64,000 bases of DNA from positions 1-64,000 of the forward strand of contig NZ_OCMF01000003.1 of the NCBI RefSeq assembly GCF_900215295.1. Reading direction: 5' to 3'. The DNA is from Salinimicrobium sediminis (GTDB lineage: Bacteria > Bacteroidota > Bacteroidia > Flavobacteriales > Flavobacteriaceae). Positions within the stretch are counted from its first letter, which is position 1. Every line of letters starts with the position of its first letter. Positions 33,623 to 43,243 of this stretch are shown one piece after another. Made by a program: the position numbers and the translations under genes. The notes beneath the pieces were generated by a model. That model saw only the letters and a list, made by a program, of their open reading frames with translations. It searched no databases and had not been told where the DNA came from.

Positions 33623-34359
33623 TAGCTTAGTAATAACTGGGTTACAATATAGTTTGTAATGATGATCACTACACTGGTCCACACGAAAGAGGTGGTACTT
33701 GCTTTTCCAACTTCAAGAGATCCACCTTTCATATAATATCCATGGTAAGACGGGATGGTGGCAAGGATCATGGCAAAAAGGAAGGTCTTGAAAAAAGCAT
33801 AGAATAAATGATAAGCATCGAAATCTTCCTGCAACCCCTGCACAAATATGTCTGGCGCTACAAAGCCCCCCATTACAGCAGCCGTATAAGCTCCCAGAAT
33901 CCCGAGGAACATTGAAATCGCTATGACAAAGGGATAGGTGAGCATCGCGATGATTTTCGGAAAAACAAGATAATTAAGGGAATTTATTCCCATAACTTCA
34001 AGAGCATCTATTTGTTCGGTCACCCTCATGGACCCTATACTGGAGGTAATAAAAGATCCTACTTTTCCCGCCATGATGATGGAAATAAAAGTGGGGGAAA
34101 ATTCCAGGATGATCGATTGTCTTGCCGCAAAGGCGATAAGGCTTTTTGGGATAAGAGGGTTATTGAGGTTAAGAGCTGTTTGCAGCGCTACAACTGCTCC
34201 AATGAAGAATGACAGAAAAGCTACGATCCCCAGGGAGCCGATGATCAACTCATCAATTTCCTTGAAAATGAGATTACTAAGAACAGACCTTTTAGTCATT
34301 CGGCCGAAGATGCCTTTCAACATTAAAAAATATTCTCCAATAGACTGCAGGTATTTCAT
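33622..34359 (-). CDS. ABC transporter permease, MlaE-like
   Basis: The 245-residue MlaE/permease-domain protein has about five membrane segments, with the conserved segments AGKVGSFITSSIGSMRVTEQIDALEVMG and PKIIAMLTYPFVIAISMFLG. It forms the membrane part of a lipid transporter with the overlapping ATPase gene, to which it is translationally coupled. Confidence 0.92.
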   Translation of the reverse strand: MKYLQSIGEYFLMLKGIFGRMTKRSVLSNLIFKEIDELIIGSLGIVAFLSFFIGAVVALQTALNLNNPLIPKSLIAFAARQSIILEFSPTFISIIMAGKVGSFITSSIGSMRVTEQIDALEVMGINSLNYLVFPKIIAMLTYPFVIAISMFLGILGAYTAAVMGGFVAPDIFVQGLQEDFDAYHLFYAFFKTFLFAMILATIPSYHGYYMKGGSLEVGKASTTSFVWTSVVIIITNYIVTQLLLS

Positions 34360-34436
34360 TCTGAAGGTTTGTTGCGGCTAAAATACTAATTTTTTGTACG
34401 AATGTATTTAAGCTTAACTTAATCTTTAAACCCCCT

Positions 34437-34452
34437 TATCTTTGTATTTTTG
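34437..34452 (+). promoter_or_regulatory. Two overlapping -7 boxes before the PafA-like gene
   Basis: TATCTTTG (34437-34444) and TATTTTTG (34445-34452) are directly adjacent. The second lies 19 bases before ATG 34472. Confidence 0.5.
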
Positions 34453-34471
34453 CATTTTAAAATATCAGGAA

Positions 34472-36136
34472 ATGAAATATTTTTTTCAAGTAATAAGTTT
34501 TTGTTTAGTACTCTCCTCTGTCTCTGCACAGGAAAATTCCCCTTCTAAATTTGATCCCGAAAAAGATCTTATGGCTACACCTAAGCTGGTAGTAGGCGTT
34601 GTTGTAGACCAAATGCGCTATGACTATATCACCCGTTTCTGGAACAGGTTTGGAAATGATGGATTTAAAAAATTGGTTTCTGAAGGTTTTAATCTTCGCA
34701 ATAATCATTTCAATTACATCCCCACCTACACCGGTCCCGGTCATGCTTCCGTGTTTACCGGTTCTGCGCCACAAACCCACGGGATCATTGGGAATGACTG
34801 GTACAATAAATTTCAGAATGAAATGGTGTATTGCGTGGGCGATCCTTCGGTACAGTCAATAGGCACTAAGGATGATGCCGGGGAAATGTCGCCCCACCGC
34901 CTGCTTACCACCACTGTAGCCGACGAAAACAGGATACATACCCAATTACGTGGTAAAACCATTGGGGTGGCAATTAAGGATCGCGGTGCAGTTCTTCCAG
35001 CGGGTCATACAGCAAATGCGGCCTATTGGTTTCATGGACAGAATGAGGGAGTCTGGATAAGCAGCTCCTTTTACCTGGAAGACCTTCCGCAGTGGGTGAA
35101 AGAATTTAATGCCGAAGGTCATGCAGAAAAATATCTGAAACCCTGGACTACTCTTGAAGATGTGAATTTTTATGTTGAAAGCGGAACGGATATCAATAAT
35201 TTTGAAGGAGGTTATTCCGGAAAGAAGGACACAGGATTTCCTTATGACCTTAAAAAATTAAGTAAGGAGAACGGAGGCTACGATATATTGAAATCTACGC
35301 CTTACGGAAACAGCCTTACTCTTGATTTTGCACTTGCGGCAGTTGATGGTGAACAGTTGGGGCAGGATGAATTTACCGATTTTCTTACCCTCAGTTTTTC
35401 TTCTCCCGATTATATTGGTCACAACTTTGGTGTAAATTCCAAAGAGATCCAGGATAATTATTTGAGATTGGATAGGGACCTGGCAAGATTACTTAAGGAA
35501 CTGGACGCCAAAATTGGAGCAGGAAATTACACGCTTTTCCTTACTTCTGATCATGGAGGAGTACATGTGCCCGCATATCTGGAGTCCCTAAAAGTTCCTT
35601 CGGGATATTTTGAAACCTCTAATTTTAGAAAAGAATTGAATTCTTTTGTTTCCGAAAAATTTGGAGCTGAAGATCTTATTGAGAACATTTCCAACGGACA
35701 GATCTTCTTTAACTATGATGCAGTGGCCAAAAATGGCATTTTAAGGGAGGAACTTCAGGGGGAAATTGCTCACTACCTGCTGCAATATGATTTGATCAAC
35801 CAGGTTTATACCAGGGAGCAGCTGGAAGGAACAGCTTTTAATGAAGGGATGGCATCTTTGATCGATCACGGTTTTCATCAAAAAAGAAGTGGGGATGTCA
35901 CCTATCTTTTGAATCCATCGGTGATCTCCTATTCCGGCACGGGTTCGACACATGGCAGCGGCCAGAATTATGATACCCACGCCCCGCTTATTTTCTACGG
36001 AAGAGGAATAAAATCCGGAAGCAGTATGGAAAGAACTGAAATTGTAGATATAGCCCCAACAATATCAGCTTTACTGGGAATTCCTTTCCCAAACGGCTCT
36101 ACAGGAAGACCATTAGAAATGGTATTGGAGAATTAA
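34472..36136 (+). CDS. PafA-like alkaline phosphatase
   Basis: The 554-residue secreted enzyme (signal peptide to SVSA-QE) belongs to the alkaline phosphatase superfamily. Motifs match PafA-type phosphate monoesterases. VVVDQMRYDYITRFW carries a metal Asp, the nucleophile is Thr in YIPTYTGPGHASVFTGS, and GIIGNDWYN supplies the Asn. GVAIKDRGAV supplies the Lys and Arg that grip the phosphate, SSPDYIGHNFG and TSDHGGVHV carry further metal ligands, and a late His is in YDTHAPLIFYG. It should release phosphate from phosphomonoesters in the periplasm. ATG 34472 is chosen over TTG 34442, which overlaps the -7 boxes. Confidence 0.9.
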   Translation: MKYFFQVISFCLVLSSVSAQENSPSKFDPEKDLMATPKLVVGVVVDQMRYDYITRFWNRFGNDGFKKLVSEGFNLRNNHFNYIPTYTGPGHASVFTGSAPQTHGIIGNDWYNKFQNEMVYCVGDPSVQSIGTKDDAGEMSPHRLLTTTVADENRIHTQLRGKTIGVAIKDRGAVLPAGHTANAAYWFHGQNEGVWISSSFYLEDLPQWVKEFNAEGHAEKYLKPWTTLEDVNFYVESGTDINNFEGGYSGKKDTGFPYDLKKLSKENGGYDILKSTPYGNSLTLDFALAAVDGEQLGQDEFTDFLTLSFSSPDYIGHNFGVNSKEIQDNYLRLDRDLARLLKELDAKIGAGNYTLFLTSDHGGVHVPAYLESLKVPSGYFETSNFRKELNSFVSEKFGAEDLIENISNGQIFFNYDAVAKNGILREELQGEIAHYLLQYDLINQVYTREQLEGTAFNEGMASLIDHGFHQKRSGDVTYLLNPSVISYSGTGSTHGSGQNYDTHAPLIFYGRGIKSGSSMERTEIVDIAPTISALLGIPFPNGSTGRPLEMVLEN

Positions 36137-36137
36137 C

Positions 36138-36986
36138 CTAGAACAGTTTAGATAACATCTTTCTATATCGGAGCCTTCTTATGAAGGCTCCTTCTTTTTC
36201 ACCTACCAAAAATGGCATTTTTTGACGCTTCGCCTGGAAATATCCTTTTAAATAATCCATAAAGAACTCCGGCTTTCTCTTTTTTGAAGCCAGCTTGGCC
36301 GCAGCGATAAGCGTTATGGGCAAGCCATAGCGGAGTTTGTAAAATGCCTCCCCCTGTTTCAGTTTAGCGGCTTTGTTATAGGTTGCACCCGTAGGCCGCA
36401 GGTGTTTTACCATTATAGAACTGTCGGTTTTGATCTTCCATCCGTGGTACTGTGCCAGCAGCTCATCCACCGTATCCCAACCCATAGAAGGTTTAAGTCC
36501 GCCAATGTCTTTAAAACAGGCTTTGCGGTATGCTTTTAAGGCACCCCTTATATGATCCTTATCGGTTAGATTCTCAAGAATCCACTTTTCTTCCGAAAGC
36601 ACATGGCAAAAACCACCACACATTCCGACTTCAGGATCGGCATTAAAATGAGATACAATGGTTTCGAGGTAATGATCGGGAAATATAAGATCTGCATCAA
36701 ATTTGCAAATCACTTCATAATTATCATCAAGGGCCTCTAAACCTTTATGAAAAGCATTGATCACTTTGCTCCCGGGGAGGTGAGCTTCTGAAGAAGTGGC
36801 TTTTATAAGAGTGATCCAGGAATATTGTGCTGCAAATTTTTCTACAATCACGGCTGTTTCATCTTCACTTTGATCATCGACGACAATTAGTCTTTCCGGC
36901 TTCAGAGTCTGGTTGACAAGAGAGGTAAGGGTTTGACTAATATAATCAGCCTCGTTATGAGCGGGAATAACAATATAGATCTTCAA
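36138..36986 (-). CDS. Glycosyltransferase family 2 protein
   Basis: The 282-residue GT-A enzyme begins MKIYIVIPAHNEADYISQTL, with VVDDQSEDET in the nucleotide-sugar fold and DADLIFP as the metal DxD region. PSMGWDTVDELLAQYHGWK follows, and the C-terminus is basic. Translation appears to begin at TTG 36986, since no ATG lies close upstream and the fold starts at this residue. It probably decorates a surface glycan or lipid. Its last ~20 codons contain, on the opposite strand, the terminator of the convergent phosphatase gene. Confidence 0.87.
   Translation of the reverse strand: MKIYIVIPAHNEADYISQTLTSLVNQTLKPERLIVVDDQSEDETAVIVEKFAAQYSWITLIKATSSEAHLPGSKVINAFHKGLEALDDNYEVICKFDADLIFPDHYLETIVSHFNADPEVGMCGGFCHVLSEEKWILENLTDKDHIRGALKAYRKACFKDIGGLKPSMGWDTVDELLAQYHGWKIKTDSSIMVKHLRPTGATYNKAAKLKQGEAFYKLRYGLPITLIAAAKLASKKRKPEFFMDYLKGYFQAKRQKMPFLVGEKEGAFIRRLRYRKMLSKLF
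36170..36200 (+). terminator. Terminator of the PafA-like gene inside the convergent GT2 CDS
   Basis: GGAGCCTTC (36170-36178), loop TTAT and GAAGGCTCC (36183-36191) are followed by TTCTTTTTC. It begins 33 bases after the phosphatase stop and lies entirely within the antisense glycosyltransferase coding region. Confidence 0.8.
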
Positions 36987-37009
36987 TGCTTCAGAAACTT
37001 TCAGCTAAA

Positions 37010-37693
37010 TTACAATTTTTGGGTATGTGTTTCCGTAGCAGTGCCTCTTAATAATTTGCTGAAAAAAGGTCGCAGGACCGGCTGCACTTTCTCTGAAGCA
37101 AGATTCCCAACAATAAGTATAATTCCTACAGAAGCTACTCCCGTCTTTAAATAACCTGCAAAAATAAGAAGGGAGGGAAGTGAAATTAGAATTACCCCAG
37201 TCCACAATTGAACAGCATTGTAGGTAAGATAGCTATTATGGGAAGGAAGATTTTTAATGGCATTGTCCGGGTTGAAGATATTGAACCATTTTTGGTAATC
37301 CCACAACAGCAGAAATATTATTCCCAGTAGCATGAGCAGTGCTATCAACGGGGTAAGGCTGCCAATTGTGGAGATGGTAAGGACAGTAATGTTAAAAATA
37401 ATGGGTAGAAATAAAAAACTTCCGAGCGTGGCAAATCGCTGGGTAATGAGAAGAATAGCAGCAATTACCTGCATTAAACCAATCATGTTATAGTAAATGC
37501 CGGTAGTATAAAGAGCATCCAAAAAATCATAAAAGACGCCCACATTCTCAACGCGGGTAAATGGCTTATCAAGAACTTTGATCATCCCCGAAGGAAGAAA
37601 CCCAAGACCGATCATATACCGGAGATTAACTAGCAACAAATTTAAAATCGGAATATTCCTGAATTGCGAAATATTTCTGTAAAGATTGTTCAT
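37010..37693 (-). CDS. DoxX-like membrane protein
   Basis: The 227-residue protein has about six hydrophobic segments. The first contains RYMIGLGFLPSGMIKVLDKPF, resembling the DoxX/SURF4-type start. No catalytic residues can be assigned. It lies between GT2 and MarC genes on the same strand, about 80 bases after MarC. Confidence 0.65.
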   Translation of the reverse strand: MNNLYRNISQFRNIPILNLLLVNLRYMIGLGFLPSGMIKVLDKPFTRVENVGVFYDFLDALYTTGIYYNMIGLMQVIAAILLITQRFATLGSFLFLPIIFNITVLTISTIGSLTPLIALLMLLGIIFLLLWDYQKWFNIFNPDNAIKNLPSHNSYLTYNAVQLWTGVILISLPSLLIFAGYLKTGVASVGIILIVGNLASEKVQPVLRPFFSKLLRGTATETHTQKL

Positions 37694-37771
37694 GCGGTTG
37701 CGTTTATTATTAAAACGGCCCAGCGAAAAATCTGTTACAAAAAAAAATCTGGTGACTTTTAGTCTCTCAGC

Positions 37772-38401
37772 TTATAAGGAGAGTCCGAGTACTGCGGTGA
37801 CAGAGGAAGCGATATATTCAATTCCAATAGCAATGACAATAAATCCAATAATCCTGGAGACTGCATTTATACCCGAGGCTCCAAGAGCTTTAGCAATATA
37901 ATGCGCACAGCGTAAGATAAGGTAAGTGGATAGGCATACTGCGAAAATGGCAAGAACTGCGAGCGTCCTGTCCCATCCCAATTGATATTCCTCAAACATC
38001 CCGATAAGCATTGAAATAGATCCGGGTCCCGCCAACATTGGAATGGCAAGTGGGGTTAGTGAAACTGATTCCTTTTGAAATACGTCCTCCTTAACGCCTT
38101 TTTTCTCCATGCCTTTATGTTTGGTAAAGGAACCGGTGAGGAGAGCAAATCCGGAAGTCACAATTATAAGTCCGCCCGCGATCTTGAGAGAATAAATACT
38201 TATTCCAAAAAATTGCAGGATGTATTTCCCGGTGAAGAAAGAGATAAGAAGAATTATAAAGACGTTTAAGGCTGCCAGCATGGAGGTGGTAGCGCGTTCC
38301 TGGGGGGAGTCATTCTGAGTGAGACCAACAAAGACGGGTACAGTTCCCAGGGGATTCATGACTGAAAAAAGAGCGGCAAAAACATAAATAAACAGGTCCA
38401 T
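37772..38401 (-). CDS. MarC family integral membrane protein
   Basis: The 209-residue protein has about six membrane helices and MarC-family motifs: FSVMNPLGTVPVFVGLT near the N-terminus, GGLIIVTSGFALL, and LTPLAIPMLAGPGSISMLIG in the middle. MarC proteins were once linked to antibiotic resistance but their substrate is unknown; annotation as an amino acid transporter (NAAT) is only nominal. Confidence 0.9.
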   Translation of the reverse strand: MDLFIYVFAALFSVMNPLGTVPVFVGLTQNDSPQERATTSMLAALNVFIILLISFFTGKYILQFFGISIYSLKIAGGLIIVTSGFALLTGSFTKHKGMEKKGVKEDVFQKESVSLTPLAIPMLAGPGSISMLIGMFEEYQLGWDRTLAVLAIFAVCLSTYLILRCAHYIAKALGASGINAVSRIIGFIVIAIGIEYIASSVTAVLGLSL

Positions 38402-38477
38402 TTTTTTGTTGTAAAAATGAACCGGTTTTGATTTTTTACGGTTAGGAAAATATTATGGTATTATTAAAAAAACGTAG

Positions 38478-38999
38478 CTATTTCTTTTCTGCATAAACGG
38501 CATAATAACGGGGAGTAAATTTCCTTAATAATGGTCTAAGGCCGGGTTTATTCACGGGATTCGTCCATTTATGTCGCTGTTTTATTTCCCAACCCGCCTT
38601 CTCCAGCAGCCAGTCAAATTGCCAGTCTTCAAACTCATGGAAATGCCTGTCCCAGGGATCTGTCTTGCTGCGATAGGCAGGAGAAAACCAAAGCCTTAAA
38701 GGCACGCTTGCCACAAGTTTATTGGCTTTAATGTCTCTTAAAACATTAAAAGGTGCCAGGAGATGTTCAAAAATCTCGAAAGCAGTTACAATTTCTGCAG
38801 AAGTATTTTGGACCGCAGAAGTGTCCAGGTCCAGGTCCTCGCCTTGGGTATTGGTAACCCTGTAACCCTGTTTCTCCATGATTTCTGAAAAAGGATTCTT
38901 TACTCCAAGATCGAGAATGTCTGCCGGCGCAGGTGTAACTTTGGTTAAGAACTGGAGGGTTTCTTTAAATCTTTTATTGGGAAAGCTGTTTTCGTACAT
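38478..38999 (-). CDS. Class I SAM-dependent methyltransferase-like protein
   Basis: The 173-residue protein resembles a small methyltransferase. ILDLGVKNPFSEIMEKQGY fits motif I, an acidic strand end is in TQGEDLDLD, and EIVTAFEIFEHLLAPFNVL fits the motif around the active loop. It is short for the class. It starts two bases after the KAS III-like stop, so the two probably share a transcript. The substrate is unknown. Confidence 0.75.
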   Translation of the reverse strand: MYENSFPNKRFKETLQFLTKVTPAPADILDLGVKNPFSEIMEKQGYRVTNTQGEDLDLDTSAVQNTSAEIVTAFEIFEHLLAPFNVLRDIKANKLVASVPLRLWFSPAYRSKTDPWDRHFHEFEDWQFDWLLEKAGWEIKQRHKWTNPVNKPGLRPLLRKFTPRYYAVYAEKK

Positions 39000-39001
39000 T
39001 C

Positions 39002-40060
39002 CTAAAACTGGTACACGATGCAGTTGATGTTCATTCCCGCTCCTACACTGGCCAGAAGGATGACATCACCCTTGTTTACTTCCTGGCCTTCAAGTTTGCC
39101 TTTCAGGATGAGGTCGAGCAGGGTCGGAACTGTGGCAACAGAACTATTCCCTAATTTCTCAATGGTCATTGGCATAATGCCTTCGGGAGGAGTTGTCTTG
39201 AACAGCTTATAAAATCGCTTTATTATTGCCTCATCCATTTTTTCATTGGCCTGGTGGATAAGGATCTTTTTTACATCTTCAATGCCTTTTCCACTTTTTT
39301 CAAGGCAGGATTTCATAGCATCCGGTACGTGGCTGAGAGCAAATTCATAGATCTTACGGCCATGCATTTTGATATAACGGCGCGAATCTGCCGATTCGCG
39401 GTTGTTGGATTTTCCAAAGAAAATGTAATTAGCTTCCTCAAAAGCATAGGTGGCACTTTCGTAAGCCAAAATTCCTCCTTCTTCCTCACTGGCCTCCACA
39501 ACGGTAGCTCCGGCACCATCTGAATAGATCATGGAGTCACGGTCATGTTTGTCAATTACCCTTGAAAGAGTTTCAGAGCCAATAACCAGGCATTTTTTAG
39601 CCATTCCTGCTTTGATGAAAGCTTTGGCCTGTATCATGGCTTCAACCCATCCCGGACATCCGAATAGAATATCATAGGCTACGCAACGCGGATTTTTAAT
39701 CCGGAGCTTGTGTTTAACACGGGTTGCAAGGCTGGGGACGGTATCGCTCTGCATATCGTTGTGCAGTACGTCACCATAATTATGGGCAACAATAATGTAA
39801 TCCAATTCTTCCGGATCAATTCCTGAATCTTCTATTGCATTATTGGCCGCCAGGTAAGCGATATCTGAATTGGTCAGTTCATTATGAACATAACGTCTCT
39901 CGGCAATACCGGTAATAGCTTTAAATTTCTCAATAATTACAGTATTGGACTGATCAAAATTTCGACCGTCTTCATAAAGGAATTCATGTTTTTGAAAATC
40001 TGAATTCTTTTCAACTCTGCCTGGGATATAACTTCCTACCCCGGTTATTTTTATGCTCAT
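39002..40060 (-). CDS. 3-oxoacyl-ACP synthase III family protein
   Basis: The 352-residue thiolase-fold enzyme is FabH-like. The active-site Cys is in DILFGCPGWVEAM (about residue 130), His in ILIHQANEKMDEAI, and Asn in EKLGNSSVATVPTLL. All three catalytic residues are present. Its N-terminus includes a YEDGRNFDQSN insertion not typical of housekeeping FabH, so it may use an unusual primer. It precedes the methyltransferase-like gene by two bases. It may initiate a branched or specialised fatty acid; the housekeeping FabH role cannot be excluded. Confidence 0.88.
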   Translation of the reverse strand: MSIKITGVGSYIPGRVEKNSDFQKHEFLYEDGRNFDQSNTVIIEKFKAITGIAERRYVHNELTNSDIAYLAANNAIEDSGIDPEELDYIIVAHNYGDVLHNDMQSDTVPSLATRVKHKLRIKNPRCVAYDILFGCPGWVEAMIQAKAFIKAGMAKKCLVIGSETLSRVIDKHDRDSMIYSDGAGATVVEASEEEGGILAYESATYAFEEANYIFFGKSNNRESADSRRYIKMHGRKIYEFALSHVPDAMKSCLEKSGKGIEDVKKILIHQANEKMDEAIIKRFYKLFKTTPPEGIMPMTIEKLGNSSVATVPTLLDLILKGKLEGQEVNKGDVILLASVGAGMNINCIVYQF

Positions 40061-40089
40061 TCTCTGTCAGTTATAGGGTTGACATCTTT

Positions 40090-40097
40090 CAAAAGTA
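40090..40097 (-). promoter_or_regulatory. -7 box of KAS III/methyltransferase pair
   Basis: On the minus strand TACTTTTG lies 29 bases before the ATG. Confidence 0.5.
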
Positions 40098-40252
40098 ATA
40101 AATGTCTCTGCGCTTTTCCTATATTTTTTTCATTAAAAATCGACTTTTGCGGCATCCTTAATAGGAGGAGCCATAAAATCAAATATGATAAAAAATCATA
40201 CCAAAATATTATTAATTTGTTAAATAGCTGTTAAGGCTAAGAAAGTTTCAAG

Positions 40253-40285
40253 AAAAAAACCGGAAGCAATGCTCCCGGTTTTCTT
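40253..40285 (-). terminator. Terminator of gcvP
   Basis: On the minus strand AAAACCGGGAGC and its complement GCTTCCGGTTTT (one bulge) enclose a short loop, followed by TTTTTTCTTG. It begins just after the gcvP stop. Confidence 0.8.
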
Positions 40286-40286
40286 T

Positions 40287-43136
40287 TTAGTCTTCCATGT
40301 ATTCCTCTATTGGAGCACAGGTACAAATAAGATTTCTGTCTCCAAAGGCTTCATCTACTCTTCTAATTGCCGGCCAGAATTTATTTTCTGAAAGGTAATC
40401 AAGTGGGTAGGCTGCTTTTTCACGGGAATATGGGAAATCCCACTCATTGGCAGTTAACATGGCCAGGGTATGTGGGGAATTCTTCAATACATTATTAGGT
40501 TCGTCTGCCGAGGCTTCATCGATCTCTTTTCTAATAGATATAAGAGCATCACAGAACCTGTCTAATTCAGCTTTGCTTTCACTTTCGGTAGGTTCAATCA
40601 TAAGTGTTCCTGCAACCGGGAATGAAACCGTAGGGGCGTGGAAACCATAATCGATCAGCCTTTTTGCAATATCTGTTACTTCTATTCCTTTAGTTTTAAA
40701 AGGACGACAGTCCACGATCATTTCGTGAGCTGCTCTTCCGCGTTCTCCGCTGTATAAGGTCTTATAGTGCTCTTCAATTCGGGCCTTAATGTAATTGGCA
40801 TTCAGGATCGCGTATTCTGTTGATTTTTTTAATCCTTCAGCTCCAAGCATTTTGATATATCCGTAGGAAATAAGGCAAACCAAAGCCGATCCCCAGGGAG
40901 CTGCCGAAATTGCAGTAATTGCATTATCACCTCCGGTTTTGATCACCGGGTTGCCCGGTAAAAATGGTACAAGCTGCTCTGCCACACAAATTGGTCCTAC
41001 TCCCGGACCACCTCCACCGTGTGGAATGGCAAAAGTCTTGTGCAGGTTGAGGTGACATACGTCGGCACCAATAGCACCGGGGCTGGTGAGACCTACCTGC
41101 GCATTCATGTTTGCGCCGTCCATGTAAACCTGACCGCCGTTTTCGTGAATGGTATTGATGACCTCAATAATTGCTGATTCAAAAACTCCATGGGTAGAAG
41201 GGTAGGTCACCATTAAAGCTGCAAGGTTGTCCTTGTGCTTCAATGCTTTTTCTCTGAGGTCATCGACATCAATATTTCCAGATTCGGTAGATTTTGTTAC
41301 CACCACTTTCATCCCGGCCATAACTGCCGATGCAGGATTGGTCCCGTGGGCAGAGGATGGGATAAGGCAAATATTCCGGTGGGACTCACCTCTTGATTCA
41401 TGATATGCACGAATAACCATTAAACCTGCATATTCTCCCTGCGCTCCACTATTAGGTTGCAGCGAAGTTCCTGCAAATCCTGTGATCTCGTTAAGCTGTT
41501 GTTCCAATTTCTTAAGCACAAATTGATAACCCTCTGCCTGCTCAATAGGAGCAAAAGGGTGAAGATTTCCCCATTGTGGATAAGTGATAGGAAGCATCTC
41601 GGCTGCCGCATTAAGCTTCATGGTACAGGATCCCAGAGAGATCATGGAGTGAGTAAGGGAAAGATCCTTACGTTCCAGCTTTTTGATGTAACGCATCAAC
41701 TCTGTTTCTGAATGATACGAATTGAAAACTGCGTTGGTCAGGAATTCGGTTTTACGCTCTACAGAAGCAGGAATATGGTTGTTTTCTGAAAGTTCAGAAA
41801 CTGTGATCTTGTCTTTTCCTGCAGCTTCAGCGAAGATGGCAAGAATAGTATTTACATCATCAATGTTTGTAGCTTCATTAAGTGCAATGGCTACGACATC
41901 TTCAGCAGGATAATAGAAATTAACCTCATTCTTTTCAGCGACTTCTTTGATCTTAGCTGCATCAGCTTTAATAAGAACCGTATCGAAAAAAGAGGAGTTT
42001 AGCTGAGAAAAACCTAATTTTTCAACATTTTCAGCAACAGTTACTGCCGTGCGGTGCACTCTGTTTGCAATAAACTTAAGTCCGCGGGGACCGTGATAAA
42101 CAGCGTACATTCCGGCCATTACTGCCAGGAGTACCTGTGCGGTACAAATGTTAGATGTTGCTTTATCTCTTTTGATATGCTGCTCCCTGGTTTGAAGCGC
42201 CATTCTCAAAGCAAAGTTTCCGTCGGTATCTTTGGTCACCCCAATGATCCTTCCGGGAATACTTCTTTTATATTCTTCTTTGGTTGCAAAGTAAGCGGCG
42301 TGTGGTCCTCCGTATCCTAACGGAATACCAAAACGCTGAGTAGTACCCACAACTACATCCACTCCAAATTCTCCCGGAGCGCGTAATTTTACAAGACTTA
42401 AAATATCGGCTGCAACAGCAGTTTTAATATTGTTTTCTTTTGCTTTAGCGACAAACTTTGAATAGTCGTAAACATGGCCCATTCTTCCCGGATACTGAAG
42501 AAAAGCTCCAAAGAATTCTGCTGAAAAATCAAATTCTTCATGATCTCCTATAACAAGTTCAATACCCAGCGGAATGGCGCGGGTTTTTAGAACGTCAATG
42601 GTTTGCGGAAGCACAAGTTCAGAAACGAAGAATTTATTTACTTCATTTTTCTTCTGGTCCCGCTCTCTTACCTCAAAAAGTAAAGACATAGCCTCGGCAG
42701 CAGCCGTACTTTCGTCCAGCAGAGATGCATTGGCCAGTTCCATTCCGGTAAGATCTGCAACTACTGTTTGAAAATTCAGCAGTGCCTCCAGTCTTCCCTG
42801 TGCAATTTCAGCCTGGTATGGGGTATAGGCAGTATACCATCCCGGATTTTCAAGTATATTACGCTGAATAACCGCCGGAGTGATAGATTGATGGTACCCG
42901 AGACCTATGTAAGATTTAAAAATTTTATTTTTGGCAGCAAGGGAAATGCTGTGTGCGAGATATTCAGACTCACTCATGGCAGGTTCCAGTTCAAGATCCT
43001 TTTTGAGGCGAATATCATCGGGAAGGGTTTCGTAAATTAACTGATCTATAGAGTCTGCTCCAACTGTCTTCAACATGTCCTGAAGATCGTGTTCACGCGG
43101 GCCTATATGTCGTTTAGCAAAAGAATAAGTATTCAT
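40287..43136 (-). CDS. gcvP: Glycine dehydrogenase (decarboxylating), P-protein
   Basis: The 949-residue single-chain P-protein of the glycine cleavage system is full length. The N-terminal half contains [23 protein letters not shown]. The C-terminal half contains the PLP lysine in [19 protein letters not shown], and the substrate loop includes [20 protein letters not shown]. It decarboxylates glycine and passes the aminomethyl group to the H-protein lipoyl arm. gcvH and gcvT are not adjacent. No glycine riboswitch is visible in the 107-base upstream gap. Confidence 0.96.
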   Translation of the reverse strand: MNTYSFAKRHIGPREHDLQDMLKTVGADSIDQLIYETLPDDIRLKKDLELEPAMSESEYLAHSISLAAKNKIFKSYIGLGYHQSITPAVIQRNILENPGWYTAYTPYQAEIAQGRLEALLNFQTVVADLTGMELANASLLDESTAAAEAMSLLFEVRERDQKKNEVNKFFVSELVLPQTIDVLKTRAIPLGIELVIGDHEEFDFSAEFFGAFLQYPGRMGHVYDYSKFVAKAKENNIKTAVAADILSLVKLRAPGEFGVDVVVGTTQRFGIPLGYGGPHAAYFATKEEYKRSIPGRIIGVTKDTDGNFALRMALQTREQHIKRDKATSNICTAQVLLAVMAGMYAVYHGPRGLKFIANRVHRTAVTVAENVEKLGFSQLNSSFFDTVLIKADAAKIKEVAEKNEVNFYYPAEDVVAIALNEATNIDDVNTILAIFAEAAGKDKITVSELSENNHIPASVERKTEFLTNAVFNSYHSETELMRYIKKLERKDLSLTHSMISLGSCTMKLNAAAEMLPITYPQWGNLHPFAPIEQAEGYQFVLKKLEQQLNEITGFAGTSLQPNSGAQGEYAGLMVIRAYHESRGESHRNICLIPSSAHGTNPASAVMAGMKVVVTKSTESGNIDVDDLREKALKHKDNLAALMVTYPSTHGVFESAIIEVINTIHENGGQVYMDGANMNAQVGLTSPGAIGADVCHLNLHKTFAIPHGGGGPGVGPICVAEQLVPFLPGNPVIKTGGDNAITAISAAPWGSALVCLISYGYIKMLGAEGLKKSTEYAILNANYIKARIEEHYKTLYSGERGRAAHEMIVDCRPFKTKGIEVTDIAKRLIDYGFHAPTVSFPVAGTLMIEPTESESKAELDRFCDALISIRKEIDEASADEPNNVLKNSPHTLAMLTANEWDFPYSREKAAYPLDYLSENKFWPAIRRVDEAFGDRNLICTCAPIEEYMED

Positions 43137-43243
43137 TAAATAAAAGTTGTGTTTGAAGGAGCGAAAATACGGAAAATCAACCTATTTTTTAATGAATTTA
43201 AAGGGCAAGATGTGTTAAGTTTTTAAGGGGTCTAAGACAAAAA

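Noticed and set aside
43137-43243. Glycine riboswitch upstream of gcvP
   Set aside because: The gap is only 107 bases and lacks the paired conserved cores expected of that riboswitch.
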